Notes under the pieces: generated by a model | Databases searched by the model: none | What the model was told of the DNA's origin: nothing | The model's input: the letters and a program-made list of their open reading frames with translations, nothing else | Part shown: positions 1 to 10,332 of the stretch, piece by piece | Position numbering within the stretch: position 1 is the first letter of the stretch | How the letters are laid out: every line of letters begins with the position of its first letter | Assembly: GCF_002999335.1 (NCBI RefSeq) | Contig: NW_020312229.1 | Location: 1 to 36,036 of the forward strand | Length of the DNA: 36,036 nucleotides | Direction of reading: 5' to 3' | From: Cyclospora cayetanensis | Lineage: Eukaryota > Apicomplexa > Conoidasida > Eucoccidiorida > Eimeriidae | Made by a program: the position numbers and the translations under genes

Positions 1-225
1 GCTTCCTGCAACTGCTTGCTGCAGTTGCTTCCTGCAACTGCTTGCTGCAGTTGCTTCCTGCAACTGCTTGCTGCAGTTGCTTCCTGCAACTGCTTGCTGC
101 AGTTGCTTCCTGCAACTGCTTGCTGCAATTGCTTCCTGCTATTGTTTGCTGCAATTGCTTCCTGCTATTGCTTGGCACTATTGCTTGCTGCTATTGCTTG
201 GCACTATTGCTTGCTGCTACCCCGC
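1..225. repeat. 26-bp tandem repeat in SPT6 intron
   Basis: About eight and a half head-to-tail copies of a 26-bp unit beginning gcttcctgcaactgcttgct. The first four or five copies are nearly identical; later copies drift (ctgcaact becomes ctgctatt, ttgctgca becomes ttggcact) and the array ends near the first purine-rich stretch at about 226. All three forward frames are open and give Leu/Ala/Cys-rich peptides, which is a by-product of the repeat and not a gene. It lies upstream of the first SPT6 exon visible here, so it is probably intronic. The array runs off the left edge. Confidence 0.9.
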
Positions 226-324
226 TAAAGGAGGTTTGTGTGTGCCCTTGTCTTTGAAGAAGGGGGGGGTTGACGCCGTTGCCCATCCAATTTTCTTTGC
301 GTGTGCGGCGCGAAACTGGTGCAG

Positions 325-2557
325 CTGCCGCGGGATCGCCTTGCTGCTGCTTGCGAAGTTGTCATGCTGCGGCTCGTTGGCGATTGCGGCGTCGACCTCC
401 GTCGCTGCATGCGCCTGAGCAGCAGCAGCAGCAACAGCAGCAACGGTGGCGCTGCAGCGCTTCTGCAGTTTGTTCCTGGACTGGGCCCTCGCAAGGCTCA
501 GCGACTGCTCAATATGCTCAAGTCTTCAGCGCTCATTGTAAGCTGGCGAGGCGGCTAGAAGTGTGGTAATCCCTACCTGCGCCTCTCCCCTCGGCACTTT
601 CGCACCTGGGACCGTTTGGTGCTGCCGCCAGCGCCGGTTTCTCTATGGCGGGAGCTGTTCGGCGTGATGCATGCAACTGTGCAGATGCGCTCTCAGTTGT
701 GCTTGGCGGAAGAAAGCGAAGACTCCGATGCAGAGTTTCCTCAAGGCTCTGGAGTGGGAGATCGCGACAGCAAGAAGGGCCTAGGACCTCGTGTATACAC
801 GAACTGTGCAGCTTTCTTGAGTTTGAAGACGGAGGGGCCGGCGGGGGAGGCTGATGCACTCGATGGTGAGGCTTTTGCGCGTGGTTGGCAGTGAAGATTC
901 TCGTTCATATTTGCGTGGTGCTCGTCGGTGGCTCTGTGAGGCTTTCCGGGAAGCGCTAGCGGGGAAGAGAGACACGAGACACGCTTCTGCCTGAGGATTT
1001 TAATGCGCTCGTGGGATTGATGCACGTCTTGAGAAGCAATACACGGCCCCCTGGCGGAGACGGGCTTTGTTCGTGAAGGCTGAAGGGTGCCGCTGATTTG
1101 CATTTCACGCTTCCGACTTTGGGGTAGAGAGAAAGAGAGAACGTTTGCGAGTTGGGCACGCACGTATGTATATGCATGCGCACGTGCATGTATATGTCTA
1201 TCTATATATGTATGTAGATGTATATGTGTATATCTGTATGTGCGGCTTTGTGAAATCTGGATTTTGTACAGCTCTAGATGCGACCCGCATCCACCCGACT
1301 GAGGGGAGCTCCTGGCTTTCACGGCTATGCAGAGATGCACTGGAGGCGCATCAAGGGGATAAAAAAGAGGCGACAGCGAAGGATCCTCCAGAGGAGACAG
1401 AGGAAGAAGCCATTGCGGAGGTTCTTAAGTCAGTCGGCAGGAGCCGTATGAGTCCTGCTGAACCCTCTTTATGCCTCCTTGCAGACGTTGCTTGAAAGGA
1501 TTTTTTTTGAGGTGTCGTGTTTGAGTGTAGCTAAAGGCAAGGCATCATGTGCGATAAGCTAAAATGTCGCGTGTTTGTGTCTTGAATCGTGCACTCAGAG
1601 ACCCTTCCATGTTGGAGGGCTTAGATCTGGAGGCGTTTGTCGGACTGCTTAAGGACGAGCCTGAAGGATGCCGCATGCTGTCAGCAACATGGAAACGGAG
1701 ATAGTCTTGGGGGGAGGGGGTAGCATGCACACACACAAAGCACAAAGAAGGGCATGGGCGGGAGAAACAAGGACGAGAAAGCCTGTGGCGATAAAGCGCA
1801 CGAGGCGCCACACGTGGTGCATGTCTCTCAGCAGCAAACGACCACCAACGCTTCTTGTTTGCACCTATCAAGTGCAACGCCCACTGCCGCAACAGCAGCC
1901 TCGAAGTCTTCTGCAGGAATGCCTTTTTATGATGCGTTCTCCTTGATAGAGATATTTGCGCCTACAGCGTGTTCGTCATGCGTGTCTGTGAATCTGTTGC
2001 CGTGTACTACGTGCCTTTTTCTCTGCAGGCCCTATTTAGAGTCAATGGTCTCTGAATTGCGGCATCCGTTCCGCGATCGCCGCTTGCCGTTCTGCCCACT
2101 TAGCGACATTGAGGTGTTTTACTTGGCCAGCGGAGAGCAGCCAGAAGAGCTGCGGGAAGGGACAGCTGTCTCCTGCCACGTGGCGCATGCGGCAGGTATT
2201 CGAGTGTATGCACACCTGAAGCCCTCCGATATCAAGGTTTCCTTCGCCGATCTGCGAGAACTCCGGAGTTTGCTGGCTGCTCGCAGCAAGGCTGCATGTC
2301 CGCAGGAGGAAGATTTGTCGCCTCTGATCGGTGAGCCGATTGAATGACGCACACTTTTTTCTGCTTTTCTCCGGGGAGGACGCCTGCCTCAGGAGCGAAG
2401 AATTCGCAGTCTCCCCGATGGCGGAGAGTCGTGCAGTGTCTCAACAGGCGCGGAAAATGCTGCAGTCAAAGGCTCAACCCGCGTTCTTCAACGCAGGCTA
2501 TGGCCTTCCTCCGCTTGGAGATTCCGGATACCCCTCTGCTTTCGGTGCCTCCCATAT

Positions 2558-2598
<41 letters not shown>

Positions 2599-4650
2599 CT
2601 TCAGGGGAGATTCTTCCTGGCCGAGTGCTGCGGCTCTTTTACGACCCCGAATTGGACAGGGGATTTCCTTCTTTTAGGGTGCTCTGCGTATGCACCGCGG
2701 ACGCAGTGAAGCACGCGCTTTCCCTCTTTTGTGCAGAAAGCAAGGCTGTTGGACGGCTATCCAACTTCTTGTCGCCAGCGGCAGCATGTGATCTTCTCGG
2801 GACCAGGCGTGCTCTCAAATTGTAAGCAGCCCGCTGAGGCTCTCGTAGAGGCTGAGAGAGGGCATCTCGATCGTCCCTGTCTGCATGTAGCACCTGCAGC
2901 CTCCCTGTAAGTGGCCGTGTACACGCGTTCGTCTGGATGTCTCTGTCCACCTTCAGCGGCGTACAGATGGATATTTCGTGTTTCGGTTTGCTGCAGTGAG
3001 CGGGAGGAACTACTGGCCGGGCAGCAGACGCAGCATCTCCGGAGATATCGTCCCATTCGTCATCCCAACTATAAATCATGTTCGCACCGCAGAGCCCTCC
3101 AGTTGCTGCAAGATCCTGCCGTAAGGAGCACTGTGGCGCTGTTGTTGCCAAGGCTGTGTGTGCTGAGGCATGCGTGTGCACCCTTGTCGACTTCGCTCTT
3201 GATGCGCAGGCAGCAAACAGTTGAGGCTCAGGTGCTATGTCTGATGATCTGTTGATCCGTTGGATGCGGATGCGGTCGTGTGGAAGGTGCACGGGTAGTG
3301 CCTTCTTTGCTGGCCATCGTCTGCGGCGCTGGTTTCTCTCTGCAAAAGACGCTTTTTGCGGAGAGTCTTGAGCATAAGACCTAGGTTCGGAAGTGTGTGC
3401 GTGCATGGATGCATGCATGCAGGTGCCACTGGGGGAGGCCTTGTTTCGTCCAGGCTCCCACCGGGATGGCTTCGTCTTGATGCTTAAAAGTTGCAGCACC
3501 CCATTCCGAGCGCTTTGTCTGCATGTGGAGGAGAATTCGGCTGCAACAGGAGCAGCAGATTCGGCTCCAGCATCTGGACAAGTTGGGAAAGAGCTGATTC
3601 TCTTAGGAAGCTCGTACGACTCCTTCGACCAGATTATCGCTATGTTCTGCGAGCCTCTAAGAATGAATCTCGAGGAGCTCGCTCGTCATCCAGTCAGTCC
3701 CGCGCTGCCCCCTTGTAGCTCAGGTCGCAGTCGTACTTTTCCAGATGCAGCGCTTGCCGTTGCCGCTGCTCCGCCTGGGGTGTACATGGCGATCTCCGGT
3801 TTCTCCTGCAGCTGCTATCCTTTGCCTTCTGCTGATGCTGATCCATTTATCCTGCGCGGGAAAAGGAACTAAGTACCGCTTTTTCTGCATGTTCCTCAGA
3901 AGTTTCGTGGGTGCGATTTACCGACGGCACTCAAAGAGTTGAAGCGGGAATCTATGAGTCGGCCAGACAGCATCTCGTGGTGCATTCTTCCACCTTCTTC
4001 TCATACTGGAAACGCAGCGGATGACGGGGTACCTGGCGGAGGTGGTGGGCCCCCCTTGGGAGGCTCTTCTAAGCGGGAGAATCCCTTGCGGTTTCATTTA
4101 GTGGTGGTACCGCCGACGCAGAACGATGGAGCAAAAGAACTTTACTTCTGCGACGGCATTTATGTTGATGGCTCGGGGTTCCGGCTGTGGAATCATAAGG
4201 AGACGACGCTTAGGCTTCTAGTGGCCTGGTGGAAGGAGAGTGGATACTGGCATGTGCGGCCTATATTTTTAAGTTTGAAACGAGACAGGGAGAGTCAGGG
4301 GTAGAAGACTAAGGGACAGTATCGGGGGTTGCATGGGAGTTGGGTGCAAAGGCAGGTGCATATGTGTAAGGACGTCTTTCTTTCGACTGGTTGTTGTTTC
4401 TATGACGCGTGTGTGTGTGCGTGGGATATTTCTGTCTTCCTGTTCCCCGTTCTATTTCAACACGTTAAGCTAGACCCTGTATTGGCTCGCTCTCTCTGCT
4501 GCTACTTGGGTGGCACCTGCGAAAGCGGCTGTTGTTTGCGTTTGTGTGGTGCAGCGGCGGCAGCACCTCGCCGAGTACACACAGGAGAAGCAACGGCTGA
4601 TGGCTGAGGCTGCAGCAAGGCGGAGAGACCGAGAATTGTTAGAGGCGCAG

Positions 4651-4682
<32 letters not shown>

Positions 4683-5328
4683 ACAGCAGTACTACGTAGA
4701 CACGGCGATACAGCCTAGGAGAGATAGGCTTGCAAGGGAGTACGTAGAACGCGCAGCACGAGCTACCCACACACCGAAGATTGGCGGCGAAGTTCGGCAG
4801 AGGCAGAATCAGTGGGGAGTGCCGTCTGCCTCACCGGGAGCCTCGCAAGCTGCACCTCCAGGAGACACCGACAGACGGCCATTTGAGGAAAGGGAAAGGC
4901 CGTATTACAACAATCGCGATACGGAGACTTCATTTGCGGCCGACAGAGGAAGGGAGAGGGGCTTTTACGGAGGTGACAGAGACAGGGGAGGCGGCTTTTA
5001 CGGAGGCGACAGAGATCGGGGAGGCGGCTTTTACGGAGGCAACAGAGACAGGGGAGGTGGCTTTTACGGAGGCGACAGAGATCGGGGAGGTGGCTTTTAC
5101 GGAGGGGACAGAGATCGGGGAGGTGGCTTTTACGGAAGTGACAGAGATAGGGGAAGTGATTTCTATGGAGGCGGCAGAGAGGGCGGAAAAAGGGAGAACA
5201 GAAGAGGATGGGATGGAGGGGACCCATCTTTTAAGCAGGGCTTAGGAAGCAGAGGGTTTGAAGATAGAAACACAGGTGGCGGTTCATGGAGAGGGAACAG
5301 GGGAAGAGGTTCTGGCTCCTATTACTAG
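325..5328 (+). CDS. SPT6: SPT6 transcription elongation factor, 3' part (10 exons)
   Basis: C-terminal about 890 residues of SPT6, a nuclear histone chaperone and RNA polymerase II elongation factor. Exons that join in phase: 325-537, 685-865, 1272-1428, 1599-1679, 2029-2330, 2605-2821, 2997-3120, 3423-3692, 3900-4253, 4555-5328 (stop TAG). Recognition: FVPGLGPRKAQRLLNML in exon 1 is the SPT6 helix-hairpin-helix; GPRVYTNCAAFL and the following ATRIHP match the segment after it; exons 5-6 cover the S1 region; RYRPIRHPNYKSC opens the first SH2 domain, with FRPGSHRDGF carrying the phosphopeptide-type Arg; exons 8-9 form the second SH2, ending WWKESGYWH. Exon 10 adds QRRQHLAEYTQEKQRL, polyQ and RGG repeats. 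The first exon boundary (325) is the least certain, and the donor of exon 9 (CAT/GTGCGG) is weak. The N-terminal half lies outside the window. Confidence 0.93.
1163..1255. repeat. TA/TG-rich microsatellite in SPT6 intron 2
   Basis: Alternating purine-pyrimidine tract made of tgtatatg, tatctata and gcacgtgcatg pieces, near the 3' end of the intron between exons 2 and 3 (866-1271). It precedes the acceptor ttttgtacag. The same class of tract recurs in other introns of this window. Confidence 0.75.
2561..2597. repeat. (GT)n microsatellite at a 3' splice site
   Basis: About 18 GT dinucleotides run almost directly into the acceptor ccttcag at 2598-2604 of SPT6 intron 5, taking the place of a normal polypyrimidine tract. 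Confidence 0.9.
4648..4689 (+). repeat. CAG/CAA run coding polyglutamine in SPT6
   Basis: Fourteen Gln codons (mixed CAG and CAA) in the last SPT6 exon, between a charged helix (EAAARRRDRELLEA) and the RGG tail. Such homopolymeric Gln tracts are a known feature of Eimeria-type coccidian coding sequence. Confidence 0.9.
4969..5166 (+). repeat. 33-bp coding repeat (RGG-like) in SPT6 tail
   Basis: Six tandem 33-bp units each encoding a version of GGDRDRGGGFY: five near-perfect (one with N for D) and a diverged last one, GSDRDRGSDFY. The repeat is flanked by further GFYGG and RGRGSGSYY residues and ends just before the stop. The Arg/Gly/Tyr composition resembles RNA-binding or phase-separating RGG tails; that function is inference. 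Confidence 0.93.
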
Positions 5329-5617
5329 TATATGCATATATACCTACTAGATATGTATGTGTACCCTATGTCTGTATACGCATGCACATTTAAGCCTTCA
5401 CATATATCAACGTCAACGGGCCAGCTGATGGCTGAGTTTCCTCTTTGTCTTAAGGCCGTTTGCGTTTATCTCGCATTTGATTAACGAGGGAATAGTACGT
5501 GTAAGTGGTCTCGTGGGAAGGTAGGAAGGAATCGATTGGAGGGGCTCACGTACGCACTTATTCATAAATCAGCAGGCAGCACAGGTTAGCTGTTGCGCTG
5601 GAGTGCAAATTGACAAG
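5329..5617. other. Intergenic, SPT6 3' flank
   Basis: Directly after the SPT6 stop comes a short tatatgcatatatacc tract, then unremarkable sequence. I see no open frame of note; it should hold the SPT6 3' UTR and, if the minus-strand candidate is real, its 3' end too. Confidence 0.6.
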
Positions 5618-6247
5618 CTAGGATTTAGGGTTGGGGATATTTTGGGCGACGGCTGATACATTTGGGGAATTTTGGTTAAGCTGCGCCTCCACCTCTTCCT
5701 CTTCATTTGTTAGCTGCGTTCTGGCCTGCTCTTCTTCCTTCTCGAAGCGTTTCTTGTCTTCTGCTTCCTGGATTGCAATATTTAGGTATACGGGGTGTAA
5801 GGTCCCTATACAGAGTGCGGAGGTTTTCACTTCACCTGCAAACTAATGGGGTCGAGTCTCTCTCCTTCTTCCACAGGGATGTTGGGCACTGGCCCGTCAT
5901 TCCTGAGCATTAGCGTTTAAACAAAGAATGTAGAGATTTAGGATTGAATATTATCATATAGCGCTTGAGGCGTGAACTTTTTCATTTGGGATGCAAAACT
6001 GACACCATGCGGTTATGCGCTGCCCATTGGTACTCTTGTCTTGACCTGCAGTCACTCATTAGCTTTCCGGTTGCAAAGGCTTCAGTTGTCTAGAACATTA
6101 CTCTGCTTCTTCTTCTGCTAGGTCTTCAGTCGGATCACTGTTTCCCTGACCCATTCCATGAAATTTGCGTTGCCAAGTAGTGGCTCGCCTGTTGCTGTTG
6201 TTCTTACCTCGTTGGTTTCTGGGTTTTGCATGCAACGGAGAACACAT
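5618..6247 (-). CDS. Candidate small two-exon gene, charged C-terminus, function unknown
   Basis: Weak candidate. Exon 1 (6247-6208) starts at an ATG in the context ctgcaccATG and ends at a GAG/GTAAGA donor. Exon 2 (5835-5618) follows a tttgcag acceptor, and the two join in phase to give about 85 residues: MCSPLHAKPRNQR, then GEVKTSALCIGTLHPVYLN and a highly charged Glu/Lys-rich helix (KKRFEKEEEQ), ending PNPKS. I do not recognise a family. The intron (372 nt) contains two further open frames on the same strand in the unspliced extension, one ending LAEEEAE and one with NANFMEWVRETVIRLKT, so the true structure may differ or there may be more exons upstream. Confidence 0.3.
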
Positions 6248-8516
6248 GGTGCAGGTGTCAGTGCGCGGTTTCCTTCCTTAAGTAAGCCGTTGTGCTAATT
6301 TAAGGAAGGAAACATATTCATATGCACAAATTACGAGTATGCAAACATGGATGAAGCAATTGAAAACCTCACCCTCGTACCTCTTTGGTATGTCTTCGTT
6401 TAATGGCGGCAACAGGAATAATGAATAGGAAAACAACAGCATAGTGCATCTTGCACTGCCGCATCCAGCCAATACACAATCTGAACTTCAAGTGGAAACC
6501 TCGTGCGGATTTAACGGGCTTGAATCTTGGATGCTCATGACAGAAAGTTGCCGCCGTCTACCATGGGAGCTGCGTATACACCCTGAACACGACGTAAGAG
6601 CCACACTTATCATCGTAGAGCTTCATCTCCAAAACTCAGATGCAGCCTTCAAAAATTCATGTATTGAGTGCTTTCAACGCAATTGCTCCAGTTAATTACA
6701 AACGCGGCTCTAGTTCCCCTGAGCACCTGCATTCACATAGCAACGCGAATGTTCCACTTCTGCTTGAAAGTAATACTAGCCTACCGAGAAGCATGAGAAA
6801 AACTGTGAAATAACGATCTTGGGAAGCTGAAAGGCAGGTGGAGGGGGGGGGACCACAGTCAGAGGCTACAACAATCCATCCCCTATAGCGTAAATTCTGA
6901 ACCGTCATGACGCACTGCTCTCTAACCCCTGTTCAGCAAGCCTCATGTATCCAAAAGCACACATATAGCCCCAATCAGAGTATAGAGAGCTAAGGATCAC
7001 TGGGATTTATGGAGTTTGCCCTTCTCGCCTCCACCGCACCACATTCCTGTGGCACTTCTTCTTTCATTCCCACAAGGAGCCCGTATCCCACAGGTTTTCT
7101 TTGCAATGCTCCTGAGTCCATAATAAGAAAATATTTGAGGCCCCAAAACGAATACAACACTTAATAGGAGGCTCTTAGGTGCCCTCCCAACAAGCCTCCT
7201 TCGCCGTCTCCTCACTCCCACACTACAGTGATCCGCCGTGATAAAGAAGAGGGATTCAGAAGGTGGGCTTTGCCACACCCTCTACTTCAACCCTTCACAC
7301 CCGGATGCAAATAGCGACCAGAGCGAATGCGCACAAACTTGTTTGTAGCGGGCTAAGCCACGCTTAAACGCCTTCTGCTACACTAGAATTATTGAACTAG
7401 GAATTAGTCAACGATTGCCTATTTGGTTTGTCTATTTTTATATGAATTTTGCAGAGAAATCGTAGACTCAGTACATTAGGGCGCAATGTTGTGAGCTCGT
7501 GAGCTAGATGCAACGTACAACTAGCTGTACATGGTTGAAATGCAGTAGCATGCAGCGGTGCACCATAGATGTCACTCTTGCCTCACGTTGGAACCCTGAG
7601 GAATACGCGCACGGGAAGGAGGGAGCTTTGCTGTTAAAGACTCAGTGGATTTCTACAAAGTGTGTATGATCGTTGGAGTAAAGCATCTCTACGAACACCC
7701 TAAATAGAGAGTACAGGCTGGACAAGTAAGGAGTCATTGTGAGAAGTAGTCAATAACTTTTAATCAAATCTGTATAGAATCAAAAGTTAAGTGCCTCCCT
7801 ACGCAGACCCTGAGCGGAGCGTAACGATTATGTTGTGGGCTGAGGTACAGTTGACCTTTTCTACTGCACGAAATATAGCAAGACACATCGATACATGCAG
7901 CTATATCCATGGGAAACATGTTTTGGGGAGGGACAGTTGCCAAGGAATGTGAGAAATGCTATCCATGGCAAGTAGCGCGTCAGCGAAGCAAGGCCGCCTG
8001 CAGGCAACGAAGCCTACACCTGCACCTCCGTCAACCAATGAGGTGGTCCCCACACCGTTTCATTAGGATTTCCCATCTATTACTCCTTTGGTGCTGAATA
8101 GTCGTACAATACGGCACTTCTAGGGCTACCTGTGGTCTTCCGACTCCACACCTGTCATTTGGTTGCGCAGCAAAGTGTGCAAACTATTTTTGGGAATGCA
8201 AAACTTTTATAGGGAGCTAATACTGACAGTCTTGTGGCATCTGTAACTTCCATGGAAATCAAATAGTCCAACAAAGATCATTGACTCAAGAAAGGATGCC
8301 AAATATTCTTAGCCACCTGCCCGCAAGTTTGTCCGTATGATAATCCTTTAGTACACCTCGTGAAGCTGGCGAATTCATCAGGGACAAGCCTCCAGGCTCG
8401 AAAAAATAAACTGACCGCCGCTTATCATTTATCTACGCCTACCTCTGTTTAGCTTTGCCTGTGTATTCACGTGGATTATGCAGCTGTTACTGAGTATTAA
8501 GGCTACTGAGCATGGA
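6248..8516. other. Gene-poor stretch
   Basis: No gene that I can support in about 2.3 kb. Short open frames exist (for example 6444-6695 + and 6997-7278 -), but they have no recognisable motif, no convincing splice partners, and mixed composition. It looks more AT-rich than the flanking gene blocks. Confidence 0.55.
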
Positions 8517-9237
8517 CTACCATATCCAGGCCCCGATCGGAAAGCGGCTCATTAGTGTAGACAGGGGATGTGGGAGAGCAGCACGTAGACAAGTATGCTG
8601 CGGCAACATAAACCCAATCACCACGAGAAGAAAGCCAAAAACAAACAATTGGAGTGTGTAAGCGCAGAGTCGCCAGTAGTACTGCAGAAGAACACCGTCG
8701 ATGCTTTGTGTTTGTACCGATTCCGCACTTTCAGTCTTCTCGTTTCTTTTAGAAGTTACTCTTAAACTAATATAGCCACAAATCGGTGACGCAAGTTGTA
8801 TGAAGGCTTGAGCTATAGCTATTGCTGCAGGCAGGGGACTTCCTCTGAAAAGAACCATCTTTAACATGCTTCCATCCAACAAAGTTGCTGCAAGGAGTGC
8901 TTGTCTCTCTTCATCTGCAAGGCACACAGCGAGGTGCATCTTCAACCGGTTTGTAACTTCATCGAGTCTTTGTGTATCCGCACATCCGTCGTACTTTTAG
9001 GGAAGGGAAAGCCTCATCCACTATTCCATAAACATTTGGTCGACTGTGCTCTCTTTCTACCCGCTCTGGTGCTGCTGCATTAACAGCTTGCAGGCCTGCC
9101 TCTGCCACCCCAACAGGCACTATGCCACTGTCGAGTCCCACGTCGAGAGGTTTTTTGGTCGCGATGTTCAATTTAGATCGCTGAATTACCGATTCACTCG
9201 ATCGAGACCGAATAATTGCTGTAGGAAAACCTGCCAT
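8517..9237 (-). CDS. Predicted small membrane protein with two transmembrane helices
   Basis: The 5' part starts at 9237 (gagATGGCA context) with MAGFPTAIIRSRSSESVIQ and continues to about GIVDEAF. The 3' part, in another frame, is open from 8996 and runs to a stop at 8517; it encodes ADTQRLDEVTNRLKMHLAV, an acidic/amphipathic helix DEERQALLAATLLDG, a hydrophobic segment (about PLPAAIAIAQAFIQLASPIC), a polar loop KRNEKTESAES, and a second hydrophobic segment (RLCAYTLQLFVFGFLLVVIG). The frames can be joined in phase only by a very short intron (donor at 9033 or 9021, acceptor ctaaaag ending at 8994; 40 or 28 nt), giving about 226-230 residues; otherwise there is a frameshift. There is no obvious signal peptide. 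I do not recognise the family. Confidence 0.55.
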
Positions 9238-10332
9238 CTCACTACATCCACAGCCAACGAATAAGTAGGAAATAGCTGGATCGATGCACGAGGTACAAGC
9301 AACTAGAAAGCTGTACTAAAGGTATCCGTAGGGAGACAATGAATTCCAGACTCAATGCACACTTAATAAACTATGGTGTCTGCTTCTTCAGAGAGTTCCC
9401 TTTTTCCGTTCACCACAATCTAGAGCTAAATTTAGGGCAGACGGACACCTAGGGGATGCGTAGCTACACCGTTTAGGCCCTCGAAGCATTCCCGGCTAGT
9501 TGTACACAACATGTAGCGCCCACGCACACAGCATTCGTCATGTTGTATCAAGCTGGCGATACAATGCAGAAAATGTGACAAAAAAATAGGCAAGGCAAAA
9601 TTTGGATTGTTGACTGAATCTTATCGACTATAACTAGTGAAACCGAAAGTGTTCAGGCGTAGCTTTTCGCCAGAGTTGGAGCTGAGCGCTGCAGCATTAA
9701 GCTGCAAAGAGCTTCTTTGAAGACAGTCAGATACTTTGTCTTGGACCAAGCCTAGAGACCTAGAGCAATCACTGGGCAATAAGCCTGCTGCTTGCGTGTG
9801 GACGATACACTAGAACTAGGTCAAAAAACACTATGCGAGCACGAAGCCTCTAGCCTAGCCGGGAGAGGGTGTAAAACGAGTCGGCCGCAAGTCAGAGCCA
9901 TGAACCTTGAGGCAAAAACCCTGTCTAATGGACCTTTCGCTTATAATACCGTGTACATTGGCTTCCATGGTTGGGGGTACATGCACAGCCCCAAAATGAG
10001 CTCAGCCACCAACGACCCCACCACCATCCTGCCTTCCAGCTCCGGGCTTTCTTCTTAACAACCTGCGTAACCTCGAGGCTCAAGCAGCGAAAAACCCCAA
10101 CGTTAAACTTTTAAATGTGCAGCTCAACGCATTTTACTCCCCTTGCAAGAACTTCAGGCTTTCTGCCTTCGTCGCTGCAAGGGCCCCCACTCCTGGGGGG
10201 CCCTACCACGTGTCTCAGCTCTCCAGTTACGCGCGTGTAACTTTCCCTTGAACTGCAGCGCCCCCAGCAGCAGCAGTATATGCGCTATACTAGACTTAAG
10301 GCAGCAACAACAACAAGGAAGGGCAGCTGCAG
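9238..10332. other. Intergenic, upstream of SMC4
   Basis: Lies between the minus-strand membrane-protein gene and SMC4, so the two are divergently transcribed and share this roughly 1.1 kb. No supported coding sequence. From about 10140 the sequence becomes GC-rich with CAG-type runs, and a stop at 10297 closes the SMC4 frame upstream of its ATG; promoter and 5' UTR of SMC4 should lie here. I see no specific promoter element that I would call. Confidence 0.5.

Noticed and set aside
2331..2600. Extension of the SPT6 frame between exons 5 and 6 (MAESRAVSQQARKMLQSK)
   Set aside because: It is open, but the canonical junction 2330/2605 joins in phase and the extension would translate the GT microsatellite as Cys-Val repeats.
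6997..7278. Minus-strand frame of 93 codons
   Set aside because: Composition looks random (RRRRRR, low-probability mix), with no motif or splice context.
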